Part shown: positions 1 to 12,500 of the stretch, in pieces
How the letters are laid out: each line of letters begins with the position of its first letter
Numbering within the stretch: position 1 is the stretch's first letter
DNA from: Botryococcus braunii
Taxonomy: Eukaryota > Chlorophyta > Trebouxiophyceae
NCBI GenBank assembly: GCA_002005505.1
Contig: KV908524.1
Location: 60,032-72,531, forward strand
Direction of reading: 5' to 3'
Length of the DNA: 12,500 nucleotides
The notes under the pieces: model-generated
What the model was told of the DNA's origin: nothing
Databases searched by the model: none
The model's input: only the letters and a program-made list of their open reading frames with translations
Translations under genes and position numbers: made by a program

Positions 1-37
<37 letters not shown>
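1..37. repeat. (AC)n microsatellite in an RFC5 intron
   Basis: Uninterrupted AC dinucleotides from the window edge; the true left end is outside the window. It lies about 100 bases before the acceptor at 138-139, inside an RFC5 intron whose donor is not in the window. Confidence 0.97.
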
Positions 38-39
<2 letters not shown>

Positions 40-139
40 CAGATAAATACATAGCTCTTCAAAACGACTGCCTGTGGACCAACTGAGGGATTGGAATGGG
101 AAACAGACTGGTAAGGATGGCTGTGTGGTTGGGTTGCAG

Positions 140-1430
140 AGATACTTGAGGTACAGCTCAACAAGGGCCTGGCCCTGCAGGACATTGTACAGCAGCTTGA
201 ACCGTACGTTCTACCACCATGTCCTTTCTTTGTTCTGTGCCACGTCTCCCAAGCGGTGCTCTCCTTGGCATGCGCATCAATTCATGTAGTGGGATGGGCA
301 TGGCTTCACAGACATACACACGCCTGCACATTTTAAAGAGCGATTTGCACGTAAAAAATCAATTGATGTTCATTTCATATAAGAAATATGTAGCTATGTA
401 CATCGGAGTTGGAACTTGTAGAGATGTGCATTTCAGAGGACAAGCGAGGTGGTGAAACGATCCACGTGTCATGTTGAAATGTGCAGAAATGCGCTTCATG
501 TGTATTGTAAAGTACATTTAGAAGATGGTCGGGTCACATTCATTTCAGTTAAACATGACTGTGATGTACATCTGCATAAAAAGTGGCACAGGAGTAACTT
601 GGTACGTCATTGTTACATACACAGCATAGTGACATCATGTTAGATAATATGTGGAGTCGTGCATAATTTACAACGGTGGATTAACAAGGACACCAAGGGA
701 AGCAAAATATTTACCCATATATTTCAGAGATTTGTGTTACTTGGGCAACACAGCCGCTAAGCACTGTGCTGGGCCGCACTTTTCTGTGTCTCCCTGGCTT
801 TTTGGCTGTGCTGCTCTTTCGGGGTACAGACTGCAATGAAGATAGAATAGACAATGGGTGGACTGACGCATATATGTATGGGGCTGTGTGTGTGTCTGTG
901 TGTGTGTGTGTGTGTGGGGGGGGGGGGGGCTGTGTGCGAGCATGCATATGCTGTGCATGCACACACATGGTGCATGCATACGCCGTGCACGTCGTAGGAA
1001 ACATGGTTCGTGGTTAAGACATTCTCCACGTTTTCATCTCAACGAGAGCAGGACGTGACTGTAACTGTCGAGGAGTGACGGGGCTGTCGGGGAGTGACGG
1101 TACTGTCGGGGAGTGACGGTGCTCTCAGGGAGTGACAGGGCTGTCGGGGAGTGACGGTTCTCCAGAGGAGTGACGGGGCTCTTGGGGAGTGACGGGGCTG
1201 TCAAGGAGTGACGGGGCTCTCGAGGAGTAACGGGGCCGTCGGGGAGTGACGGGGGGACCAGGTGGGTGCTGAGGCTGGGCCTGCCATCGGATGTGCTGGT
1301 GAAGCTGGTGTCCGATCTGGCTGACGTGGAGTTCCGGCTGGCATATGGCACCTCGGAGAGGCTGCAGCTGGGCTCCCTGGTGGCCGCCTTCGTGGAGGCT
1401 CGCGAGGGCATTGTTGCTGGCGCAAAGTGA
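140..1430 (+). CDS. RFC5: Replication factor C subunit 5 (RFC5; RFC3 of plants and yeast), 3' two exons
   Basis: This is the C-terminal end of a small clamp-loader subunit. RFC loads the PCNA ring onto primed DNA in the nucleus, and this part belongs to the C-terminal collar that holds the pentamer together. Two exons are visible: 140-203 (two bases finishing a codon, then ILEVQLNKGLALQDIVQQLE) and 1262-1430, ending in TGA at 1428-1430. The intron runs 204-1261 with donor GTACGT and acceptor CAG. The split codon gives Pro, and the joined reading aligns without a gap to the family's C-terminus: KGLAL-DI, then LPSDVLVKLVSDLADVEFRL, then GT-ER-QLGSLVAAF, then a short tail ending VAGAK. The stop sits where the family normally ends. 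The second exon is strongly G/C at third codon positions. Upstream exons, with the AAA+ core and Walker motifs, lie left of the window; the sequence before 140 is intron. Identity is confident; RFC5 versus another small RFC subunit was judged by eye. Confidence 0.9.
885..929. repeat. (TG)n plus 14-base G run in the RFC5 intron
   Basis: TG dinucleotides with one TC interruption (885-915) run into fourteen consecutive Gs (916-929). It lies inside the 204-1261 intron, on its sense strand. Confidence 0.95.
1065..1254. repeat. 19-bp minisatellite, ten copies, at the 3' end of an RFC5 intron
   Basis: Ten head-to-tail units of exactly 19 bp start at 1065, 1084, 1103, 1122, 1141, 1160, 1179, 1198, 1217 and 1236. 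The unit is close to CTGTCGGGGAGTGACGGGG. The core GGAGTGACGG is nearly invariant and the first six bases vary (CTGTCG, CTCTCA, CTCCAG, CTCTTG, CCGTCG). The array stops seven bases before the exon that starts at 1262. Because 19 is not a multiple of three, the three frames of the complementary strand read as long Ser/Pro/Thr/Arg-rich open frames; these are artefacts of the repeat. Confidence 0.96.
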
Positions 1431-1556
1431 GAGAGGCTGCGAGGGATGTTGGGGAAAGGGGGGATGAGCGAGGGAGGGAGGGAGGGGGAGAGAGGGGGCG
1501 CGAGGGATTTGGGGAGAGGGACGGAGGGAGGGAGGGGGAGAGAGAGAGGGAGGCGC
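1431..1556. repeat. Purine-rich imperfect duplication downstream of the RFC5 stop
   Basis: G/A-rich DNA begins directly after the RFC5 stop. Two halves of about 58 bp resemble each other (roughly 1439-1496 and 1497-1553). Each runs GCGAGGGAT..TTGGGG, then GGGAGGGAGGG, then a GAGAGAG stretch. It probably lies in the RFC5 3' UTR. Confidence 0.8.
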
Positions 1557-1592
1557 GCGTTGTATCTGTTGCTCAGAACCAGAGGAGCCAAG

Positions 1593-1740
1593 GATGAGTT
1601 CTTCATGCAAGAAGACCGTGCATGAAGTCACGGAGGGCGGTGGCGTGGCCAAGGTCCTGTGGGTGAAGGACGGCGTGGTGGGGCAGCTGAGGAAACAATG
1701 TAAGGCTGTACCATTCCTGGGGGTATTCCCTTGTGGGTGA
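1593..1740 (+). other. Unassigned coding-like stretch after RFC5
   Basis: An open frame starts at ATG 1593 and closes with TGA at 1738-1740 (48 codons). From about 1620 to 1690 third positions are almost all G or C, as in the last RFC5 exon (reading EVTEGGGVAKVLWVKDGVVG). A donor-like GTAAGG lies at 1700-1705. RFC5 is already complete at 1430, so this may be a first exon of another gene, an alternative 3' exon, or chance in GC-rich 3' UTR. TGTAA at 1699-1703 matches the polyadenylation word used by volvocine green algae and could instead mark the RFC5 mRNA end. I do not recognise a family. Confidence 0.25.
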
Positions 1741-1847
1741 TCCCTCATGGCCCGGTGCAATTTTCTTAGGAGCTTTTTAAAGCATTGTCGTTGCCAGAGG
1801 AGTGCAGACCAGTGGCTAGGACATGATATATGATTTTGTATGACTGC

Positions 1848-2140
1848 GTGAGGAGCATTGCCAGAGATGTTGCACTGTGAATCTTATTTGATGTAGTCTG
1901 ACTCCTATGTGATACAGTGTGAATCCGTGAGGAATATCCCCAGAGATGGTGTACTGTGACTCTTATTTGATGTAATGTGACTGTTATTAGATGTAACGTG
2001 ACACTTAGACGTGACACTAGTGTGACTCTGTGAGGTTAATCCCCCAGAGGTGTTGCACTGTGACTCTCATATGATGTAGTGTGCCTCTGTGACCATAAAA
2101 CCCCAAAATTGTTGTACTGCGACTTTGTATATCATGAAGT
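1848..2140. repeat. Degenerate tandem repeat, unit about 59 bp
   Basis: Four diverged copies begin near 1848, 1927, 2030 and 2089. Each follows the plan GTGAGG-AT-CCCCAGAG-TGTTG-ACTGTGACTCT-AT-TGATGTAGTGTGACTC. The first two are lengthened by internal reiteration of TTGATGTAATGTGAC-like words, so spacing is 79, 103 and 59 bases. A weaker echo (CCCCAGAGGTGTCCGCAAACGAGTATGCCGAGAGG) lies near 2202-2236. There is no coding signal; it sits between the convergent RFC5 and LSM2 genes. Confidence 0.75.
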
Positions 2141-2460
2141 GTGTGCAAACACGTGCATGCTTTTGTAAGTGTGACTTTGCCGAGAAATACACCTAGAGGG
2201 CTCCCCAGAGGTGTCCGCAAACGAGTATGCCGAGAGGTGTACCAAGCAGTGCCTTTTCGGCCATATGACTTGCCCTCAGCTCTCATGGTTCAAAAATTGG
2301 AAAGCTGTTCTCCCTGACTTCCAATACCCTGTCCCCCCTTCAAGGACTATCTTGCCAAACATGTTTGACCCACATTCCGCAGGGCAGCTTTTCCATGCGT
2401 AACCCTCAGTTCGCTCTGCTAAATGCCCTCCCAATTTCGTTTTACTCCCCACGGGAAAGC

Positions 2461-2543
2461 AGGGCCCCCGTTCATGAGATGAGTCCAAGATGGCTTGTTA
2501 ACATCTTAGCACTCCAATCAGGGCCCCCGTTCCTGAGATGAGT
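2461..2543. repeat. Short direct repeat pair, 59 bp apart
   Basis: AGGGCCCCCGTTCATGAGAT at 2461-2480 recurs with one change (CCTGAGAT) at 2520-2539, and both continue GAGT. The spacing equals the ~59-bp unit of the upstream tract, though the sequence differs. Confidence 0.8.
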
Positions 2544-3203
2544 TCAATTCCAATTGGCACCTAGTAGCCGCTTACAACAGGTTCTCCTGGCAGCCGCTCA
2601 CACTGCTCCTCACAACCTTACAGCAGCACAACCGTTCCACTCAAAACCAGCAGATGCCGCAGGTCTGGTAAGACGATACTTTGGAATTTGGTAGTATGCT
2701 TCATGCACAGAAGGGTCTTGCAATGCAAGTCCCTGAGCTCTATACTGCAGATGAGCACATTTGCATTCGTGATGCACATGGCATTAATGTATTTGTCAGA
2801 ATGACTCCCATTCACCTCAACATACACAGACCCAGCAAAGCGCTCATGCGAGGGCGCCTCTTGGGGAAAAGGTTCCACTTTTGCGCGAATAGTAAAACAT
2901 GAACATAGCACTCATGGAGAGATGGGCTACCATTCCCTCTCATGCCAGGAAGACCTTGCCTGCATACACAGGTATCTGAGGTACACTTTCCAAGATACAC
3001 TCAAATGTTTCAAACCAAGCAGCAACTTCTACACCACACACCACCACATGCAAACTTCATGACTTCATCCTGGGGACTAGGTCTTCCTCATGAGCGCCTG
3101 GGACTATGAATGTGAACAACATGGATGCCCCTTGATATCGATCGAGGCTAGGTACACGAACTTCCGTTTGTCAATCGCCAGTCTCCATCGCTTGGGACCC
3201 CAG
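2544..3203. other. Intergenic DNA beyond the LSM2 stop; no gene seen
   Basis: This stretch holds only short open frames with no family resemblance and no consistent codon bias. Part of it is presumably the LSM2 3' UTR on the minus strand. A minus-strand TGTAA (TTACA on plus, about 2571-2575) is a possible but distant polyadenylation word if the host is a volvocine-type alga. Confidence 0.5.
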
Positions 3204-3722
3204 TCAATTAGTTCCCCGGGCCTCCCGTCTTGTGGCATCGTGCAGAATATCAATGTCTACGCTTTCTGGGGGAATCTGCAGGACATTTCAAGACATTCAG
3301 TTGCTTAAAAACTTTCCGCTGAGAGCAGGCGACACTTATGTGGGATGCTCAGATCATGCCAGCTCTTGGCTTCGAATGCAACCTCATTGGCAGCTTAACG
3401 GCGCCTCTCCTATGACTTTGCAGAAGCAACATGAAAGCGATCCTACACCTCCGGTACCCTCGACTAGCCACAAAGCAAGCTACAGTCAAGTTCGTGAAAA
3501 GCAATGTACCTGCACGTATCTCACAACCGATCCTCTGATAAAGCAATTCTTGACAGACATCATTTGAGGATACTTCGCCTCATTAACTACTCGAACGCTG
3601 TCCAACTTGACGTTTAAGTACTGATCGACGGAGTGCAAGACCCCAGAAATCGCCAGATCATTCTTAAGCTCAACAGTAACTTCCTTGCCAACAAGAGTTT
3701 TGAAGTATGAATAAAAGAGCAT
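3204..3722 (-). CDS. LSM2: U6 snRNA-associated Sm-like protein LSm2, two exons, complete
   Basis: LSm2 is a subunit of the nuclear LSm2-8 ring, which binds the U6 snRNA 3' oligo(U) for splicing, and of the cytoplasmic LSm1-7 ring in mRNA decapping. Exon 1 is 3722-3510 (71 codons) and exon 2 is 3275-3204 (23 codons plus TGA at 3206-3204). The intron between them is 234 nt, phase 0, with donor GTACAT and acceptor CTGCAG. The 94-residue product matches the family's usual 93-95. It begins MLFYSYFKTLVGKEVTVELK; the Sm1 motif follows with G28 and the D34 region (GVLHSVDQYLNVKL). The Sm2 motif is NCFIRGSVVRYV, and the tail reads ESVDIDILHDATRREARG as in plant LSm2. The open frame continues upstream to an ATG at 3878, but the family starts at MLF, so 3722 was chosen. 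All key Sm-fold residues look intact, so the gene is probably functional. Its 3' end faces RFC5. Confidence 0.95.
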
Positions 3723-4195
3723 ATCGCTGACGTCCCCACCCCAGATTACCTTACAAAAAGGAGGACCCTTCGCATACGCAGTAATAGGCTGGTTGCACAA
3801 ACACTCTGTTTGAGACGAACGGCAAGGTCCGCAGAAAACACAGAGCTGTCTAGACTCTAGTGCCAGGCAAACATCCACACGTAGGAGTGAAATTTCCCAA
3901 AAGAAAAAGCAGTCTTCGCCCTACTGTGGCGTCCGCGACAGAGATTGGGCACGGGTACGTAATTGGGAACGCCGTGGGGGATACGGGGTCATTTTTGGTG
4001 TTGGTTCATGAGGGTCTAACGTGGGATATTTTAAATGCCGTATTCATTTAATGGTAGAAGTGAAATGTCATGCCGTGTTCATTTGATTCCAGCTAGCTAA
4101 GACTGTGTTATGATGGCCATCGTATGACCCAAGTCAGGGTGTTGAGTTCCCGGCGGGGACTATATACTATATATAATACTGAGTGTCAGGTTTCG
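3723..4195. other. Upstream region of LSM2; no other gene seen
   Basis: This must hold the LSM2 5' UTR and promoter on the minus strand. I could not identify a convincing promoter element. The words ATGCCGT(A/G)TTCATTT at about 4035-4050 and 4070-4085 form a short direct repeat. The frame in phase with LSM2 stays open for 52 codons upstream of the chosen start, which is more likely 5' UTR than an N-terminal extension. Confidence 0.5.
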
Positions 4196-4600
4196 GGTGT
4201 GCCGTTGCTATGATGAGTTCCCCGGAGCCCACTGTTGGTTTCGGGAGAGTTTGCGGCCCCGTTTGTCTCTGACCACGCAGAGGTGGTGCAGGCGATGGAT
4301 CCGTTTAGCTCTTGTCCCTGATCCACCAGCCAAGCTGTTGTTATTGCGGGCGGCCTTGGCCTGTGGGGTACCCTCCGGTCGTGTTGGCTGCTGCACATCC
4401 TCCGTTGCTCTTCGGCCCAGCGGTCCAGGGTTGGGGGGGGGTGTGGGGCGGTACTGATGCTTGACCGGGGTCTTCAAGCTGCCCTTCGGAGGAATGTAGG
4501 TCAGGAGGGACTGGGTTTTGTTTCTCTTCAGAACGAATGCTTTGCTCCACTGCCCCTTCAGCTTTCTGCGAGCCCGGGTGCACGTGGGCTGAGGAACGTC
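4196..4600. other. GC-rich island with interrupted open frames; unassigned
   Basis: Base composition jumps from AT-leaning to GC-rich between about 4196 and 4600. Partly open frames exist on both strands, for example plus-strand 4312-4602, which has G/C-rich third positions and reads AALRRNVGQEGLGFVSLQNE near 4475-4530. That frame is preceded by an in-frame TGA. No domain, catalytic motif or repeat structure was recognised. It could be a decayed transposable-element or gene fragment, or simply a CpG-like island. Confidence 0.3.
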
Positions 4601-4690
4601 ATATGATGAGAGGGGGGGATGATATATATCATGATTGGGGGGGGGGGGCTGATGTCATGATTTTTTTTGGGGGGGTGTATATCATGATGT
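4599..4690. repeat. G-runs alternating with ATATATCATGAT words
   Basis: Three diverged units each combine a run of 7 to 12 Gs with a GATGATATATATCATGAT-like near-palindrome: about 4610-4637, then GATGTCATGATT around 4650-4662, then GTATATCATGAT around 4676-4688. An eight-T run separates the second and third. It looks like a small tandem repeat with self-complementary cores. Confidence 0.75.
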
Positions 4691-4724
4691 CCTTGCGTGT
4701 GAGTATCTGGCTTCGGTTAAGCAG

Positions 4725-4744
4725 TTGGTGGTACGTACCACCAA
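4725..4744. repeat. 20-bp perfect palindrome
   Basis: TTGGTGGTACGTACCACCAA equals its own reverse complement over all 20 bases. The half-word GGTGGTACGT recurs at about 4794-4803. It could be a dimeric protein-binding site or the trace of a transposon end; there is no gene next to it. Confidence 0.9.
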
Positions 4745-4803
4745 AACCTGGATACACCAGGGAGAGGTTTTGAGGTTCTCCTTGGCAGGCTCAGGTGGTA
4801 CGT

Positions 4804-5218
4804 CGCAGTACTTTGCCGAAGCAAACTGTCCTTAAGCAGCACCGTTCATTGAATAACTTGTGACCTCAGCGCAATATCTTTACGTAACTTATCAACCCAA
4901 ATCTTTTTATCCATTTTTTAATGGAATTTTTTCATCGAAGAGTCTAATGGCCCTACGACCTCTCGTAAGTACCTCACCGTCTGCTACGAGCAGACAAGAA
5001 GAAGAGGACATTTGTCCAGCCCAGAAGGCGTGATGAAATGTGCACAAATCCATGAGTAGCCAAACTCAGACTCAACTGAATGAGCAGAGTCTACGAGCGC
5101 AATACTCCAAACTAAAGGGAAGGGATACAATATCGAATTTTTCAAACACGCCAATGGAGCATGTTATGTTTCCAGTCATATGGAGATAGTCTTTGTTTCT
5201 ATCTTCTTGGGTTTTTGG
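4804..5218. other. Intergenic, nothing recognised
   Basis: AT-leaning sequence with frequent stops in all frames and no repeat of note. A minus-strand open frame covering part of it (5362-5072, 96 codons) has no family resemblance and starts inside a palindrome. Confidence 0.5.
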
Positions 5219-5346
5219 GTGTACGTACCTTACGGTTCCAGATTTGAATTTATGTGAGTTTGCGGAGTTTTGATGAGCTTGGAGTATGTACTCCAATTTC
5301 ATGTCTTTGCAAGCACATTTGGAGGATTTACCTAAAGTACGTACAC
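5219..5346. repeat. Imperfect long inverted repeat around GTACGTAC arms
   Basis: The left arm GTGTACGTACCTTA (5219-5232) is the reverse complement of the right arm TAAAGTACGTACAC (5333-5346) with one mismatch. Near its centre, 5279-5296, an 8-bp stem TTGGAGTA/TACTCCAA closes on a 2-base loop. Weak complementarity continues between the arms. It could be an aged MITE-like element or a foldable transcript. Confidence 0.6.
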
Positions 5347-5372
5347 TCGAAGGTATGGCCATACCTTCGAGT
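5345..5372. repeat. 28-bp perfect palindrome
   Basis: The half ACTCGAAGGTATGG is followed immediately by its exact complement, with the centre between 5358 and 5359 and no loop. It overlaps the right arm of the adjacent inverted repeat by two bases. Confidence 0.95.
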
Positions 5373-7538
5373 ATTTGGAGGACCGGAGACTTCTTGAAGT
5401 GATCATTTGCGGCTTAATTACAAGGTCAACCCTTGAATTTTTAGTTACTTGAAGTACCCTGAGTAAAGAGGCAGCCCTAATACCTACAGGGACTCGCACT
5501 TCAACATTGCAGCATATGCTGCCTCATCATGAGCTGCCCGTGATAGTATTTTTATGCCACATGTCTAGACCTGGAGTGCTCTGTGCAAACCGTATGTGTG
5601 CCAAGAACGTTAACGTTGACAGGCACGTGATCCGCTTTGCAATCTACTGTCCATATGCATGTTGGCCAACAGTCCTAACCTGACCCTTGCCATGGGAGAT
5701 CTATGGGGGACAAATGTACAAAACTGGTTTTATATATAAATATATAATCGGTTTTATATATACATATTTTGTATATACATTTGCGGTGCAGACGGCAGCG
5801 GAACATTGACGGGCGTCGACGTTCTTCTCACGCACTGCAGTGTACACATGTGGGTTATTAATACTATTAATGAGTTCCGTGCTTTGCAATATAATTATTA
5901 AGACCCTGAAGGCAACCTTCAGGGCGTTCTGTAGCATATGCCTCAGTGCGTGACGCTCGTCACTAGCTAGATACATCCAATTTCACTACCGGGATCACAT
6001 TCCGGAACTCTTTCATTCTTCTTTCAAAGCCGTTCAGCCCCTTCGTGGTTTCAGGCGCTATCAGTCCTGATTAGACTACCCCATACCATTAGTACTACGG
6101 TACGACGGTCCTAACAGTCGCCATGGCCTTCAACAAGAGTTGTGATCAATTATGATTCCACTTATATACACTTCAACACTAGAAAGTGTACCACGCAAGA
6201 GACATGCTACGCACGGACCACATTTGGGAACATCCTCATTGACAAACCACACATTTCGTAAATTTTAATTAAAAACTCTCATTTTCTAGGCCTGCAGATT
6301 GACGGCCAGGACAAGGTGCCATGGATACGGTGCAACTTCAAATGATCAGAAAATCATAATATATGTTGTAAAACAATCAACAAGCAGATCCTGTAGGACA
6401 CAGCTATGTCTTGGACTTTGTGAGCAGCGGCTGAGTAGGATATCCATGTATATCGCCAGACCCCGCACATATATGTAGGCAGAACCGCATGCTTCACAGT
6501 GTTGCAAGTCTTGGCACTTGCTTGTCATATATGTGTGGCAACCAACATAAGTGGGTACGCCTCAGCACGCATGCTTCAGAGTAACGCTTGATTATAATCA
6601 ACCGCACATTTATGTGCTAGCTAGCTTGTAGTATAACTAATCAACATTCATATATAAGTTGAGTCCTTGATGAAAACCAGGTAATAGCGTAGCACCAAAA
6701 TTGTTTGACCTTGTTGGGAAAAGGCACTTTGGGTTCCTTAGGATTCTTTATAAGGATTCTCTAATCAGAGTTTTTGCTAGTCAACCGGCAAAAAAGGCAG
6801 GCAGTTGCATTGCAAATCACTTTTCCTGCACTCCCCAGAAGAAGTCTTGCAGATGATGCACCGATGAGATATTGCTGGTACGTCCAGTTAAACTCAACTT
6901 TTGGGGGGGTGGGCGTTCGAGTTTAGGTTACGGGGTGCTTGTTGCTCTGCCAGCAGCGCTGGCTTCTGTGGTGCGGGGGGTGATTTCCTCTTATGTAAGT
7001 AAAAACTTCCCAAGAAATTGATTTTCGGCGAAACTCAAAGCGTTCGATCTCGAAGTTTGAGCTCACATCGTTTGATCTCGTGAGAAGAATGGACACGTGT
7101 CCAGTCTCCTCAATTCATCCCGATCACTTTTTCACTCACCTTTTCTAAACAGTTATCAGAGCTACCAATATATATTAGCTTATATAATTGGCAGCTCTAC
7201 TGAATGCCTAGATAAATAAGAAGAGATACGTCTTCAACCACTCTGGCAATTTAGCCTCAACGCATCAGCTAAGAAGATCCACCCGCACAGCCGTCATGCA
7301 GTCATTAGATATGCTATCCTTCTCACCCTTGCATTTATCACCCATTTCTGTATAGCTCCGCACGCCGGTATGTGGCCTAGCTTCCACTAATGCCGTACGC
7401 AGGTGCCACGTTGCCTATCTCCACAACTGCAAAGGTCCATGTAAATGCATTTGGTACGCGTATGTACCATCTGGTATGCGCATGTATATAGGCCTCAGCA
7501 CATGGCTGATAATATAAAGCCATATAGGCTGGTGTTAT
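5373..7538. other. Long intergenic stretch without a recognisable gene
   Basis: No frame here shows a coding signature. Visible structure: an AT-rich patch with the doubled word CGGTTTTATATATA (about 5725-5790), a 9-bp stem with 3-base loop (5904-5924, CCCTGAAGG/CCTTCAGGG), a G-run near 6903-6910, a short GC-rich patch near 6910-6990, a direct repeat CGTTCGATCTCG/CGTTTGATCTCG (about 7040-7080) and another of TGGTACGCGTATGTA type (7450-7490). It separates LSM2's upstream side from the 3' end of the membrane-protein gene. Confidence 0.6.
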
Positions 7539-7555
7539 CCATGGCCATGGTTGTT

Positions 7556-7660
7556 ATTGCTCCAGCCATATTGCCATAATGAAAATTACTCCAGCCATAT
7601 GACTAAGGTTTATATTACTCCAGCCAGATGCCCGTACGGTGGTTGAAATTACTCCAGCCA
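7556..7660. repeat. Four copies of ATTACTCCAGCCA downstream of the membrane-protein stop
   Basis: Copies of the 13-mer lie at 7556-7568 (ATTGCTCCAGCCA), 7585-7597, 7614-7626 and 7648-7660; the last three are identical. Spacing is 29, 29 and 34 bases. On the sense (minus) strand the word is TGGCTGGAGTAAT, beginning 12 bases after the TAA at 7674-7672, so it should lie in the 3' UTR. A 12-bp palindrome CCATGGCCATGG (7539-7550) precedes the set. Confidence 0.9.
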
Positions 7661-7671
7661 GGTGGGATGAC

Positions 7672-12493
<4,822 letters not shown>

Positions 12494-12500
12494 TGACGTC

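Noticed and set aside
711..1029. Minus-strand frames rich in His/Thr over the TG/G-run
   Set aside because: Pure microsatellite translation inside the RFC5 intron.
1065..1254. CRISPR-like array
   Set aside because: Units are contiguous with no unique spacers and lie in a eukaryotic intron; it is a minisatellite.
1034..1760. Long minus-strand Ser/Pro/Arg-rich open frames (up to 211 codons)
   Set aside because: They translate the 19-bp minisatellite and the purine-rich duplication, and run antisense across the RFC5 exon; repeat period and composition explain them.
3349..3546. Minus-strand frame overlapping the LSM2 intron and exon 1 end
   Set aside because: Out of frame with LSM2 and without family resemblance.
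3723..3878. N-terminal 52-residue extension of LSM2
   Set aside because: LSm2 proteins begin at MLF; the extension has no family counterpart and is more likely 5' UTR.
4196..4583. Possible transposon protein fragment in the GC-rich island
   Set aside because: No reverse transcriptase, integrase, transposase or zinc-knuckle motif could be found in any frame; kept only as an unassigned island.
5072..5362. Minus-strand 96-codon frame
   Set aside because: Starts inside the 28-bp palindrome, crosses the inverted repeat, has no recognisable motif and no codon bias like the real exons.

Overview
The window looks like nuclear DNA of a eukaryote with spliced genes, long introns and intergenic stretches, and very many dinucleotide microsatellites. 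The best guess is a chlorophyte green alga. That rests on the type of membrane protein at the right end: Pro/Ala/Ser-rich linkers, an RRLL motif, and a repeated 'GSVIV..T / VTV..V' wall-facing domain of a kind I associate with green-algal predicted proteins. It also rests on LSM2 residues closer to the plant than the animal form. The lineage call is inference. No bacterial, organellar, rRNA or tRNA gene was seen.

Layout, left to right. (1) Positions 1-1430, plus strand: the last two coding exons of replication factor C subunit RFC5 (the plant/yeast RFC3 orthologue). The intron between them carries a ten-copy 19-bp minisatellite that runs almost into the 3' splice site. (2) About 1431-3200: the RFC5 downstream region (purine-rich duplication, a short unexplained coding-like stretch) and a degenerate ~59-bp repeat tract. 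(3) 3722-3204, minus strand: a complete two-exon LSM2 gene, convergent with RFC5. (4) About 3723-7550: intergenic DNA with no recognisable gene, holding a GC-rich island, G-runs, several perfect palindromes and a diverged long inverted repeat. (5) 12493-7672, minus strand: the 3' part of a large multi-exon gene for a probable type I membrane protein. It has repeated extracellular modules, a Pro-rich linker, one transmembrane helix and a ~50-residue cytoplasmic tail. Its last three exons fit together exactly by phase and splice sites; the upstream exons are progressively less certain.

RFC5 (DNA replication clamp loader) and LSM2 (U6 snRNA/mRNA decay ring) are housekeeping genes with no functional link to the membrane protein. 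The most unusual features concern introns. Two introns of the membrane-protein gene each contain a long (AC)n tract and a long (TG)n tract on the same strand, so their transcripts could fold into long stems that bring the intron ends together. The RFC5 intron ends in G-rich repeats instead of a pyrimidine tract. A three-copy, 100-110-bp tandem repeat overlaps an exon of the membrane-protein gene and looks like exon-level duplication, with one copy broken by a stop codon.
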